Assembly: GCA_026392775.1 (NCBI GenBank)
Contig: JAPLBK010000106.1
Span: 1-64,000, forward strand
Direction of reading: 5' to 3'
Length of the DNA stretch: 64,000 nucleotides
From: Actinomycetota bacterium
GTDB lineage: Bacteria; Actinomycetota; Actinomycetes; Nanopelagicales; Nanopelagicaceae
Shown: positions 8,165 to 17,055 of the stretch, piece by piece
Position numbering within the stretch: the stretch's first letter is position 1
Layout: each line of letters opens with the position of its first letter
Position numbers and translations under genes: made by a program
The notes under the pieces: model-generated
What the model saw: only the letters and a program-made list of their open reading frames with translations
What the model was told of the DNA's origin: nothing
Databases searched by the model: none

Positions 8165-9000
8165 AAGGCAGAAATAAGAGCAACACCAGTAACAGCTAGC
8201 GCAATCCCAATGTATTGCACTTTCTGTAAACGCTCACGCAAAAACTTAAATGCTAGTAGCGCAGTTGCAATTGGAAAGAGTGAACCTAAGACCATTGCAA
8301 TTGAAACTAAGCCCTTAGTGCAAGCCACACCGAGCAAGACGTTTGCTAAGAAATCTGCTACACCGATAAAAATAAGTGAGGGATATTCCTTTTTAGAAAA
8401 TCCACCCATCGTATGGAATTTGAGTGCTAGAGCAACAGTGACAAGGAAAGTTGCCCCACGCATTGAAACCATGGTCATGAGGGCACTTGATTGCGAGCCA
8501 ATCGAGATTGACGTTAATGCTATGCCAAATCCAAATGCTGCACCTAATGCAAGAAGCAAAGGTTTAATGGGAAGGCCTTGAGAGAGCTCTGGCCCGCTGG
8601 CACAAAAAACTCCCACCAATGCTAAAACAACTCCGATTGATGTGATTGTTGAAAGTCTGTCACCGTTGATCAATGCGTATGTCAAGGGAATGACCACGCT
8701 CATTGAACTTATGGGTGAGACAACGCCCATACGCCCAGTAGATAAACCTGCATAAAGACAGAACAAACCGAAATATCCAAATAGGCCTGCAACAATTCCA
8801 GGAATTAAGTATCCGCCTTCACCAAATGCATCTGCGTGCCATGCACCAGAGATAAACATCAATACAACACCAAAAACTAAACCAATAACTTGTGAAAAAC
8901 CAAGAACAGCTAAAGGCGCATGTTTTTTGCTTAATCGACCACCTTCAAAATCAGCAGTTCCCCACAATATGCTTGAGAGAAGTGCAAGAATTGATGCCAT
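8161..9000 (-). CDS. EamA/DMT superfamily transporter
   Basis: Integral membrane protein of 279 residues with about ten hydrophobic segments in two EamA-type halves. The first begins at the N-terminus (MASILALLSSILWGTADF) and the second near residue 148. The GTADFEGGRLSK and VSPISSMSVVIPL signatures are typical of drug/metabolite exporters. Substrate not predictable. The last residues sit on the CTAG shared with the reductase. The start ATG at 9000 has a TACCCT hexamer 7 bases upstream. Confidence 0.85.
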   Translation of the reverse strand: MASILALLSSILWGTADFEGGRLSKKHAPLAVLGFSQVIGLVFGVVLMFISGAWHADAFGEGGYLIPGIVAGLFGYFGLFCLYAGLSTGRMGVVSPISSMSVVIPLTYALINGDRLSTITSIGVVLALVGVFCASGPELSQGLPIKPLLLALGAAFGFGIALTSISIGSQSSALMTMVSMRGATFLVTVALALKFHTMGGFSKKEYPSLIFIGVADFLANVLLGVACTKGLVSIAMVLGSLFPIATALLAFKFLRERLQKVQYIGIALAVTGVALISAF

Positions 9001-9007
9001 AGGCGCA

Positions 9008-9013
9008 AGGGTA
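9008..9013 (-). promoter_or_regulatory. -10 hexamer of the DMT transporter (TACCCT, 7 bases before ATG)
   Basis: TANNNT hexamer on the minus strand, 7 bases from the ATG at 9000; leaderless spacing, no Shine-Dalgarno. Confidence 0.5.
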
Positions 9014-9049
9014 CCGCCCTGCCTCCCATGAAAAGCACTTCCTACTGTT

Positions 9050-9055
9050 TATTCT
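9050..9055 (+). promoter_or_regulatory. -10 hexamer of the DUF3000 gene (TATTCT, 6 bases before GTG)
   Basis: TATTCT lies 6 bases before the GTG at 9062 and supports that start codon as a leaderless one. Confidence 0.4.
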
Positions 9056-9061
9056 TAAGCA

Positions 9062-9640
9062 GTGGATGCCAGAGGATTTGAAGATTTAGTTAACTCCTTA
9101 CGCGCTTTTACACCGCGTGCTGAAATCGTTTTGGAAGAAGTTCCAGCCCCACAAAAACTAGCAACATATGCCTTTGCCTTTTCAGCTGATGTTAGCAATG
9201 GTTTATTAGGCGATGATGAAGATGAAATAGCTTCAGGCCGATTTGTCTTATTACATGAGCCTGGTGGGCAAGACACATGGGAAGGCGAATTCCGTTGCGT
9301 GACTTTCGTTCGCGCAGATGTAGACCCTGTGATGCAACAAGATCCACTTCTGCCAGAAGTTGGCTGGAGTTGGTTTCTTGAAGCCTTAGACAGGGAAGAG
9401 TGCTCACTTGCTGCACCTAGTGGAACTGTTACACGAGTTTCCAGTGCTTCTTTCGGAAAACTTTCTCCACGGCATGATGAATCAGAGATTGAGATTCGTG
9501 CTTCATGGACCCCTGCAAATGCTGATCCAATTGAAATAGTGAAACACATTGCTGGGTGGTGCCGCTTAATTTCCGATGTGGCTGGACTCGAACCAATTCC
9601 TGATGGGGTATCAACTATTACATCTGCCAGACGTCGTTAA
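9062..9640 (+). CDS. DUF3000 family protein
   Basis: Cytoplasmic protein of 192 residues. The opening (FEDLVNSLRAFTPRAEIVLEEVPAP, then QKLATYAFAFSADV) matches what I know of DUF3000, a family restricted to actinobacteria and usually encoded directly before the HRDC-type ribonuclease D, as here (8-base gap). No catalytic residues are recognisable; function unknown. The conserved pairing suggests a role linked to RNA processing, but this is only inferred from neighbourhood. Confidence 0.8.
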   Translation: MDARGFEDLVNSLRAFTPRAEIVLEEVPAPQKLATYAFAFSADVSNGLLGDDEDEIASGRFVLLHEPGGQDTWEGEFRCVTFVRADVDPVMQQDPLLPEVGWSWFLEALDREECSLAAPSGTVTRVSSASFGKLSPRHDESEIEIRASWTPANADPIEIVKHIAGWCRLISDVAGLEPIPDGVSTITSARRR

Positions 9641-9648
9641 GCCCATGT

Positions 9649-10938
9649 ATGTCTGAAGAGACAACTGCAGTACCACTGCTCACACCCGCCGGTGGTACGC
9701 CATCAGTAATCGATAGCGAAACGGCATTTAGAAACGCATTACAGCAACTCGCACATGGTTCTGGTCCTTTTGCTGTTGATGCTGAACGAGCCTCAGGTTT
9801 TCGATACAGCGCACGTGCTTACTTGATTCAAATTAAGCGCACCAACGGTGGGTTACACCTCATTGATCCCATCGCCTTTGGGCCTGGGCATCCACTCATG
9901 TTTGAACTCAATGATTTACTCAATACTGATGAAGTTATCTTGCATGCCAGCACACAAGATCTGCCCTGCCTTCGAGAGTTAGGAATCAACCCAACGCGCC
10001 TATTTGATACGGAATTAGGGGGGCGAATTGCAGGCCTGGCCCGTGTTGGACTTGGCCCGCTTTTGGAATCTCTCATGGGTATTTCACTTGCCAAAGAACA
10101 CAGTGCTGCAGACTGGTCTGTGCGTCCATTGCCCCAAGACTGGCTGACATATGCAGCATTAGATGTTGAACTACTGGTTGAGCTACGCGATAAAGTTGCA
10201 GAGTTATTAGTTGATTCTAAAAAAGATTCCTGGGCCCAGGAAGAGTTTGCTTCAATTCTCTTGGCTCCTCCTCCCCCACCTCGAGTAGATCCATGGCGCA
10301 GAACTTCTGGAATGCACAAAATTAAGCGCCGTGATCAATTAGCAATTATCCGCGAACTCTGGATCACTCGCGATGAGATTGCAAAGTCGCAAGATATCGC
10401 TGGTGGCAAACTGCTCAATGACTCGGCAATAGTTGAGATTGCGCTTAACCCAGTTGCTACCAAGAAAGAGTTTGAAAAAGTATTGCGCCCACTTGGGCTT
10501 CGGGCTCGCTGGTTAGAAAATCTGAAAGCTTGGCTAGATGCGGTGGCACGCGCTATTGCACTGGAGGAATCAGAGTGGCCTGCCCTTCGCACTAACGCGG
10601 ACACGTTGCCACCTATCAAATTGTGGCGAGATAAGTTTCCAGAAAAATACGCACCCCTTTCACATGCACGTGCGCGCATAGAGATAATTGCCGAAGAAAA
10701 TAAGATTCCAATTGAAAACCTCATTACCCCCGAAATTGTTCGGCGTATGTGTTGGGCTCCCCCAGCTCCTTCCACTTCCCAAGCCTCTCCTGAGATCGTT
10801 CGGGAACATTTGCTCTCACTGGGAGCCAGAAAATGGCAGGTGGAGCTAGTTGGCGCAGCCATTACGGCCGCCCTTTTGGAGAAAGAGGCTGTTCCTACGC
10901 CTGAACCTGTGCCAGAAACCACACCCGAGGAAGCCTGA
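9649..10938 (+). CDS. rnd: Ribonuclease D-like 3'-5' exonuclease with HRDC domain
   Basis: Protein of 429 residues. The DEDDy exonuclease domain occupies about 30-190: VDAERASGF carries the first Asp/Glu pair, HASTQDLPCL and FDTELGGRIAGL the middle part, and LTYAALDVELLVEL the Tyr/Asp of motif III. An HRDC nucleic-acid-binding domain follows (about 215-290, KRRDQLAIIRELW). RNase D trims the 3' ends of tRNA and other stable RNA with two metal ions. It is co-directional with DUF3000 and probably co-transcribed. Confidence 0.88.
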   Translation: MSEETTAVPLLTPAGGTPSVIDSETAFRNALQQLAHGSGPFAVDAERASGFRYSARAYLIQIKRTNGGLHLIDPIAFGPGHPLMFELNDLLNTDEVILHASTQDLPCLRELGINPTRLFDTELGGRIAGLARVGLGPLLESLMGISLAKEHSAADWSVRPLPQDWLTYAALDVELLVELRDKVAELLVDSKKDSWAQEEFASILLAPPPPPRVDPWRRTSGMHKIKRRDQLAIIRELWITRDEIAKSQDIAGGKLLNDSAIVEIALNPVATKKEFEKVLRPLGLRARWLENLKAWLDAVARAIALEESEWPALRTNADTLPPIKLWRDKFPEKYAPLSHARARIEIIAEENKIPIENLITPEIVRRMCWAPPAPSTSQASPEIVREHLLSLGARKWQVELVGAAITAALLEKEAVPTPEPVPETTPEEA

Positions 10939-10978
10939 TTTACGCAACATAAGAGTTGCGTAAATACCCTCAACCCTC

Positions 10979-10984
10979 TAGATT
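10979..10984 (+). promoter_or_regulatory. -10 hexamer of the FTR1 permease (TAGATT, 7 bases before ATG)
   Basis: TAGATT, 7 bases, then the ATG at 10992. This decides the start in favour of the internal ATG rather than an upstream in-frame codon at 10956. Confidence 0.5.
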
Positions 10985-10991
10985 TTCACTC

Positions 10992-11810
10992 ATGTTGAGC
11001 ACATTTATCATTGCCTTGCGCGAGGGCCTCGAAGCCTCCCTGATTGTCGGAATTCTGGTCGCCTATATTTTAAAAAGTGATCGCCGGCACTTACTCCTTC
11101 CATTATGGAGTGGTGTTGCCGCTGCTGTAGTTGGAAGTATCGGACTTGGCTTCATTCTCTCCAGAACTTCTGAGGAACTCTCTGAGCGCGCTGAGGAAAT
11201 CTTTGTCGGAATAACTTCCTTTCTAGCTGTGGCACTTGTTACTTGGATGGTTTTTTGGATGAAGCGAACTGCTCGTACCTTGAAGGCAAATCTTCATGGA
11301 AAAGTTGATTCAGCTTTGCGCACAGGGCCTCTAGCCCTTGCTGGAGCAGCGTTTTTTGCTGTTATCCGCGAAGGTTTAGAAACTGCTCTCTTTGTTTATT
11401 CAAACTTTAAATCCGTTGCAAATACAAGTGGCGCTGCATTTGGATTAATTCTTGGCTTTGCAGTTGCGATCTCGCTTGGTTATTTGATTTTCAAATCAGC
11501 AATCAAACTCGACTTAGGCAAGTTCTTCCGTTTCACCGGAGTTGCTCTCGTTGTTGTTGCAGCAGGAGTTCTTTCATATGGAGTTCATGAGTTCCAAGAA
11601 CTAGGCTGGCTTCCTGGTGGAGAGTCTTACGCCTGGGATGTATCTGCTCTGATCCCATCTGATTCATTACTGGGCGCTGCACTAGGTGGCATGGTGGGCT
11701 TTGATAACTCAACTTCCTGGTTGCAGTTAGGGATCTGGGCGATTTATCTCACCACTGTCCTTAGGGCCTATCTTTCAAAGCCTCGCACACCTGCGCTCAC
11801 ACCAGCCTAA
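10992..11810 (+). CDS. FTR1/EfeU-family iron permease
   Basis: Membrane protein of 272 residues with seven predicted helices. Both copies of the iron-binding REGLE motif are visible: LREGLEASLIVG in the first helix and IREGLETALFV in the middle, the hallmark of the Ftr1p/EfeU high-affinity iron permeases. The usual partners (EfeO lipoprotein, EfeB peroxidase) are not adjacent, so it may act alone or with genes elsewhere. Its start at 10992 is set by the TAGATT hexamer. The gene stands alone between rnd and the thiolase. Confidence 0.88.
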   Translation: MLSTFIIALREGLEASLIVGILVAYILKSDRRHLLLPLWSGVAAAVVGSIGLGFILSRTSEELSERAEEIFVGITSFLAVALVTWMVFWMKRTARTLKANLHGKVDSALRTGPLALAGAAFFAVIREGLETALFVYSNFKSVANTSGAAFGLILGFAVAISLGYLIFKSAIKLDLGKFFRFTGVALVVVAAGVLSYGVHEFQELGWLPGGESYAWDVSALIPSDSLLGAALGGMVGFDNSTSWLQLGIWAIYLTTVLRAYLSKPRTPALTPA

Positions 11811-11876
11811 GCGCTGTCACAAACCCTTACTGGCGGGTAACATAAGTGCTATATCCGCCTCTAGTAAAGGATCACT

Positions 11877-13067
11877 ATGTCTCGCACAGTTGTCTTAGTC
11901 GATGCCGTTCGCACGCCCTTTGGAAAAGCTGGAGGGATGTATGCAGGAACACGCGCTGATGATTTGATGGTGCGCGCAATTCGCGGACTTTTAGATAGAA
12001 ATCCAAATGTTGACCATAGCGCAATCGATGATGTCGCTATAGCTGCTGCAACACAAACAGGTGATCAGGGAATGAACATCGGCCGTAGTGCCACACTTCT
12101 AGCTGGACTACCAAATACCGTGCCGGGCTATTCAATTGATCGCTGGTGTGCTGGTGCGCTAACAGCTGTTACAACAATTGCAGGTGCCATCGCTTTTGGT
12201 TCAAATGATATTGCTATTGCGGGCGGCGTTGAACATATGGGAAATCATCCGATGGGTGAACTCATGGATCCTAATCCTCGTTACTTAGCTGAAAAGATTG
12301 TTGAGCAAGATGCACTTGCAATGGGGTCAACGGCTGAAAGACTCCATGATCGCTTCCCTACTATTACAAAAGAGCGTGCAGATAAATATGCACTTAACTC
12401 ACAACTTAAAACAACTAAGGCATATGAAGCTGGTTTGATTCAGCGAGATCTCATTCCGATGGCTGCGCGCAACGCCGAGCTGGGATGGACAATTGCAACA
12501 GTTGATGAGGCACCTCGCCCAACAACAACGATGGAGGGTTTAGCTGGCTTAAAGACTCCCTTTCGTCCAGCAGGTCGAGTCACGGCAGGAAATTCCTCGG
12601 GATTAAACGATGGTGCAACTGCGGCGCTCCTTGCTAGTGAAGATAAAGCAAAAGAACTTGGACTAAGTATTAAGGCGCGATTAGTTACTTATGCATTTGC
12701 TGGCGTAGAGCCAGAAGTAATGGGCTTTGGACCAGTTCCTTCAACAATTAAAGCACTTGCGCAAGCAGAATTGAGTATTGAAGATATTGGACTCTTTGAA
12801 ATCAATGAGGCTTTTGCTGTGCAGGTATTAGCATTTCTTGAGCACTTTGGAATTGCCGATGATGACGCTCGCGTTAATCCATTTGGCGGAGCAATTGCAG
12901 TTGGGCACCCGCTTGCCTCTTCTGGTGTTCGCCTCATGCTCAATCTAGCTAGATCTTTTGAAGCCCATCCAGAGGTGCGCTATGGCTTAACAACTATGTG
13001 TATCGGTCTTGGAATGGGCGGATCTGTCATTTGGGAAAACCCACACTTTAATGGTCAGGTGAAATAA
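11877..13067 (+). CDS. fadA: Acetyl-CoA acyltransferase (thiolase)
   Basis: Thiolase of 396 residues that cleaves 3-ketoacyl-CoA with CoA in beta-oxidation. The nucleophilic Cys is in DRWCAGALTAV (near residue 90), with NEAFAVQ, GGAIAVGHPLASSG (catalytic His) and the second active-site Cys in TMCIGLGMGG near the C-terminus. It has an AAAGGA Shine-Dalgarno before the ATG, unlike many neighbours. The fadB-like gene starts with GTG directly after its stop, forming a fadAB operon for the alpha and beta parts of the fatty acid oxidation complex. Confidence 0.93.
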   Translation: MSRTVVLVDAVRTPFGKAGGMYAGTRADDLMVRAIRGLLDRNPNVDHSAIDDVAIAAATQTGDQGMNIGRSATLLAGLPNTVPGYSIDRWCAGALTAVTTIAGAIAFGSNDIAIAGGVEHMGNHPMGELMDPNPRYLAEKIVEQDALAMGSTAERLHDRFPTITKERADKYALNSQLKTTKAYEAGLIQRDLIPMAARNAELGWTIATVDEAPRPTTTMEGLAGLKTPFRPAGRVTAGNSSGLNDGATAALLASEDKAKELGLSIKARLVTYAFAGVEPEVMGFGPVPSTIKALAQAELSIEDIGLFEINEAFAVQVLAFLEHFGIADDDARVNPFGGAIAVGHPLASSGVRLMLNLARSFEAHPEVRYGLTTMCIGLGMGGSVIWENPHFNGQVK

Positions 13068-15176
13068 GTGAGTGCAGATATCAAACTCCCAGAAGGTGCA
13101 CCTGAAGAGGTTGTCACTCAAGCCCTAGTGCGACACGTTGATTTAACTGCATTCGGTGTCAAAGGTATCTTGGCTCTCATCACTTTAGATAACGCTCTTG
13201 ACCATAATCGCCCTAATACTTTTGGACCGCAATCACTTCTTGCATTAGATGCAGCGATTACTGCAGCTATTGCCAGCAAGCCAAGCGCCATCGCAATTAC
13301 TGGTAAGCCATTTATTTTTGCCGTAGGTGCTGATTTATCTGCCCTTTCCTTTATTACCAATCGTGAGCAATCACTTGGCATAGGTAAATTGGGACATGAT
13401 GTGTTTCGCCGCTTAGGCGAATCAAGTATTCCAACTTTTGCTTTCATCAATGGCTTGGCACTTGGTGGTGGCCTTGAAGTTGGATTGCATTGCCACTACC
13501 GCACACTTGCCTCCACGGCATTTACTGGTTTGCCTGAAGTCTTCCTTGGATTAGTTCCAGGTTGGGGTGGTGCAACTATTTTGCCTAAGTTGATTGGCCC
13601 AGAGCGTGCTGTGCAAGTGATTATGTTGAATGCCCTTAACAACAACACCATGATGAAAGCCAAAGATGCTCTCAAACTCGGTGTAGTAGATGCTGTATAT
13701 GAACCATCTGATTTCCTAGAGCGCTCAATTGCATTTGCAGCAAATGTTTTAAATGGCACAACTAAAATCGAGCGCAAGGACTACAGCCAAGATCCGGCAT
13801 GGGAAAGCGCTCTTGCAACTGGAAAGGCTGCTGCGCTCAAGAAATATGGCGGCGCTGAAATAGCCTCACCAATGAGAGCCCTTGAACTCATCAGTGCAGC
13901 CAAGAGCAACACGTTAGGTGCTGGCTTTGATGCTGAAGATCTAGCACTTGCTGACTTAACTATGAGTGATCCGCTGCGTGCATCGCTCTATGCATTTAAC
14001 GTTATTCAAAAGAAGCGCAAGAAAGTTGAAGGTGCTCCAAAGCCAGCTCTGGCTCGCAAGGTGGGCAAAGTAGGCGTTGTTGGGGCCGGACTGATGGCAT
14101 CGCAGTTAGCACTACTTCTTCTACGTAATTTGAAGTGCCCAATTGTTATGACAGATATTGATCAAGAGCGTGCTGATAAAGGCGTGGCCTGGGTCAAAAA
14201 TGAGTTAGCCAAACTAGTTGAGAAAAAGCGTATGAGTGCAGAGTCTGCAGCTCGCTTAGCTCTACTCATTTCAGGTTCATCAGATCAAAATACTTTTGCA
14301 GGATGCGACTTCATTATTGAAGCCATCTTTGAAGAGCTATCTCTGAAGCAAGAACTCTTTAAGAAATTAGAGATGATTGTTTCACCAGAGTGCGTTTTGG
14401 CCACAAATACTTCATCTCTATCAGTGGAGCGGATGAGCGAAGAGCTTAAAAATCCTGAACGCGTTGTTGGTTTCCACTTCTTTAATCCAGTTGCGATTAT
14501 GCCATTACTAGAGGTTGCGCGAACAAGTAAGACTGATGATGCGACAACAGCAACTGCAATCTCTGTGGGTAAGGAACTCAAGAAAACAATGATTATCTGT
14601 AAAGATGCCCCTGGTTTTGTAGTTAATCGCTTGTTAACTCGCTTTATGGGCGAAATTACCGATGCAGTAGATGAAGGCACTTCACCAGAGGTAGCCGATA
14701 ATGCAATGCGCTCAATTGGTTTCCCAATGTCACCATTTCAACTTCTAGATCTAGTTGGTCCGGGGGTTGCATTACACGTATCTGAGACTTTGCATGCAAA
14801 TCTTGGTGATCGCTACCGTATTTCGCCAACGATGGCGGCAATGGTTAAGCAAGGTGTTCGAAACTTCTATGTTAAGAATGAAGATGGAAGTTTTGGCGCA
14901 AACCCTGCAGCAATCGCTCTTATTCACAAAGGTGATTCACCATCGAGTGCTGAACATGTGCGTAGCCGCGCATTGACCGCATTAGCTGTTGAGGCTCGCA
15001 TGATGCTTGATGAAGGTGTTGTTTCAACCCCAGCGGAAATTGATCTCTGCATGTTGATGGGCGCAGGATGGCCAATGCACTTGGGTGGAATTTTGCCGTA
15101 CTTGGATCGTGAAGGTATTAGCGAGGCTGCTTGCGGTCAGCGTTTTCATCCGAAGGCAGTTGCATCTCTTCCTTAA
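13068..15176 (+). CDS. fadB: Bifunctional enoyl-CoA hydratase / 3-hydroxyacyl-CoA dehydrogenase
   Basis: Multifunctional beta-oxidation protein of 702 residues. The N-terminal crotonase domain shows NGLALGGGLEVGL (oxyanion hole) and PEVFLGLVPGWGG. From about 330 a Rossmann NAD domain begins with VGVVGAGLMASQ, and the 3-hydroxyacyl-CoA dehydrogenase active-site region HFFNPVAIMPLLEV is near 470. Two C-terminal dehydrogenase domains complete it. The GTG start follows the thiolase stop without a gap. Its last 59 bases overlap the 3' end of the convergent dxs gene, a long overlap. Confidence 0.93.
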   Translation: MSADIKLPEGAPEEVVTQALVRHVDLTAFGVKGILALITLDNALDHNRPNTFGPQSLLALDAAITAAIASKPSAIAITGKPFIFAVGADLSALSFITNREQSLGIGKLGHDVFRRLGESSIPTFAFINGLALGGGLEVGLHCHYRTLASTAFTGLPEVFLGLVPGWGGATILPKLIGPERAVQVIMLNALNNNTMMKAKDALKLGVVDAVYEPSDFLERSIAFAANVLNGTTKIERKDYSQDPAWESALATGKAAALKKYGGAEIASPMRALELISAAKSNTLGAGFDAEDLALADLTMSDPLRASLYAFNVIQKKRKKVEGAPKPALARKVGKVGVVGAGLMASQLALLLLRNLKCPIVMTDIDQERADKGVAWVKNELAKLVEKKRMSAESAARLALLISGSSDQNTFAGCDFIIEAIFEELSLKQELFKKLEMIVSPECVLATNTSSLSVERMSEELKNPERVVGFHFFNPVAIMPLLEVARTSKTDDATTATAISVGKELKKTMIICKDAPGFVVNRLLTRFMGEITDAVDEGTSPEVADNAMRSIGFPMSPFQLLDLVGPGVALHVSETLHANLGDRYRISPTMAAMVKQGVRNFYVKNEDGSFGANPAAIALIHKGDSPSSAEHVRSRALTALAVEARMMLDEGVVSTPAEIDLCMLMGAGWPMHLGGILPYLDREGISEAACGQRFHPKAVASLP

Positions 15177-17037
15177 GGCTACTGCTCCATTCAACAACGC
15201 TGCGCGAAATGTTTTGAGCTGTAATACCTATATCGTTCAAAATCTCTGCACGCTTTGAGTGTTCAATAAACTCAAGTGGAACACCTATGGAGTGAAGTGG
15301 AATTAATACTCCTGCATCTCTAAACATTTCTGAGATGGAACTTCCAATTCCAGCATGTCTGATGCCATCTTCTAGAACAACAACACTCTTATACCGCTCT
15401 GCCATACGCACTAATGAATCTGGCAATGGCTTCACCCAACGTGGATCAATGACTGTCACGCCGACACCTTCGCGATATGCAGAAGATGCAGCTTCAACTG
15501 CAATTGCAGCCATAGCACCAACACTAATCATTAACACGTCTGCGCTCTCACCGCGATAAAGGACATCTATTCCATCACGACGTTCGAAGGAAGGAATGTC
15601 TTCTTGAACGGCTCCCTTTGGAAAGCGCACCATGGAAGGCGCATCACTAATTTCAACAGCTTCACGCAAAAGCTCCTTAAGGCGTGCACCATCTCTAGGA
15701 GCTGCAACATGCATTGTTGGAACCATTCCAGTTAATGCCAAGTCCCAAATACCGTGGTGTGATGGTCCATCATCACCTGTGACACCTGAGCGATCTAGAA
15801 CAAAAGTAACTCCTGCCTTATGCAGCGCAACATCTAATAGCAATTGATCAAAACCTCGATTGAGAAATGTTGAATAGACCGCAACAACTGGGTGTAGCCC
15901 TGTGAAGGCTAGACCGGCCGCGCTAGTCACTGCATGCTGCTCAGCGATACCCACATCAATAGTGCGCTCTGGATATGCAGCTTGGAATTGATCTAGGCCA
16001 GTCGGACCAAGCATTGCAGCAGTAATTGCCACAATATCTTTACGTGTTTTTCCAATTTCAACTAATTCCTGTGCAAATACCTTTGTCCAGGAAGTTGCAC
16101 TCTTTGCTAGAGGCTCCCCTGATTCAGCATCAATGACTCCTACGGCATGGAACTTCTCAGCTTCATCTGCAACGGCGGGCTTATGGCCCTTACCTTTTTC
16201 AGTTATGGCATGGAGAAGAATTGGTGCGCCATACTCTTTAGCTTGGCGCAAAGCTCTTTCCATCGCGGCAATGTCATGTCCATCAATTGGGCCAAGATAC
16301 TTCAGACCCAAATCTTCAAACATGCCTTGAGGGGCAACAATATCTTTGATTCCCTTTTTCACTCCATGCAGAGTTTCATAGATTGGCATGCCAACAACCG
16401 GGGTCTTGTGAAGAACCTCTTTGCCCCAATCAAGGAACTTCTCATATCCACTCGTTACACGCAGAGTTGAAAGATAGGTAGCAACTCCACCAATAGTTGG
16501 TGAATAAGAGCGCTCATTATCATTTATGACAATGACTAGGTTTCTCTTTTGTTCAGGGGCAATATTATTTAACGCTTCCCAAGACATGCCGCCTGTAAGT
16601 GCGCCATCTCCAACTATAACTACTACATGTCGATCCTTGGCACCTTGCAATGAGAAACCTCTAGAAATTCCATCGCCCCATGAAAGTGCTGTTGAGGCAT
16701 GTGAATTTTCAATAACATCGTGTTCGCTCTCTTTGCGATTTGGATATCCAGAAATTCCACCTCGCTGGCGCAAAGTATCAAAAGCGCCACCACGACCAGT
16801 TAACATTTTGTGAACGTAGGATTGATGGCCTGTATCAAAGACAATAACATCCTTAGGTGATTCAAAAACTCTGTGAATTGCAACTGTAAGTTCCACGACA
16901 CCTAAGTTTGGGCCTAAGTGGCCACCAGTCTTTGATACTTTTTCAATCAGCAGTGCTCGAATCTCTGCACTGAGTTCAATGAGTTCTTCCTGAGAGAGTG
17001 CAGCCAAATCGGCTGGGGAGTTAATCTGGCTCAACAT
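15118..17037 (-). CDS. dxs: 1-deoxy-D-xylulose-5-phosphate synthase
   Basis: Thiamine-diphosphate enzyme of 639 residues. It condenses pyruvate and glyceraldehyde 3-phosphate in the first step of the MEP isoprenoid pathway. The ThDP-binding motif is VGDGALTGGMSWEALNN with NDN after it; HGTGHQ-type FDTGHQSYVHK and the transketolase-like DRSGVTGDDGPSHHG are present. The last 20 or so residues after VVEWSS (rich in Glu, Asp, Lys and Arg) are encoded in DNA shared antisense with fadB and look like a non-conserved tail. The start is supported by TAAACT 7 bases upstream. Confidence 0.95.
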   Translation of the reverse strand: MLSQINSPADLAALSQEELIELSAEIRALLIEKVSKTGGHLGPNLGVVELTVAIHRVFESPKDVIVFDTGHQSYVHKMLTGRGGAFDTLRQRGGISGYPNRKESEHDVIENSHASTALSWGDGISRGFSLQGAKDRHVVVIVGDGALTGGMSWEALNNIAPEQKRNLVIVINDNERSYSPTIGGVATYLSTLRVTSGYEKFLDWGKEVLHKTPVVGMPIYETLHGVKKGIKDIVAPQGMFEDLGLKYLGPIDGHDIAAMERALRQAKEYGAPILLHAITEKGKGHKPAVADEAEKFHAVGVIDAESGEPLAKSATSWTKVFAQELVEIGKTRKDIVAITAAMLGPTGLDQFQAAYPERTIDVGIAEQHAVTSAAGLAFTGLHPVVAVYSTFLNRGFDQLLLDVALHKAGVTFVLDRSGVTGDDGPSHHGIWDLALTGMVPTMHVAAPRDGARLKELLREAVEISDAPSMVRFPKGAVQEDIPSFERRDGIDVLYRGESADVLMISVGAMAAIAVEAASSAYREGVGVTVIDPRWVKPLPDSLVRMAERYKSVVVLEDGIRHAGIGSSISEMFRDAGVLIPLHSIGVPLEFIEHSKRAEILNDIGITAQNISRSVVEWSSSLKEEMQLPSDENADRKQPR

Positions 17038-17044
17038 GGCCTTA

Positions 17045-17050
17045 AGTTTA
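17045..17050 (-). promoter_or_regulatory. -10 hexamer of dxs (TAAACT, 7 bases before ATG)
   Basis: TANNNT hexamer on the minus strand at leaderless distance from the ATG at 17037. It lies in the 18-base gap that separates dxs from the upstream aconitase stop. Confidence 0.45.
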
Positions 17051-17055
17051 GGTGC

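Noticed and set aside
10335..10973. 212-codon open frame on the minus strand over RNase D
   Set aside because: Shadow of the HRDC half of rnd; no start signal and low-complexity Ser/Ala content.
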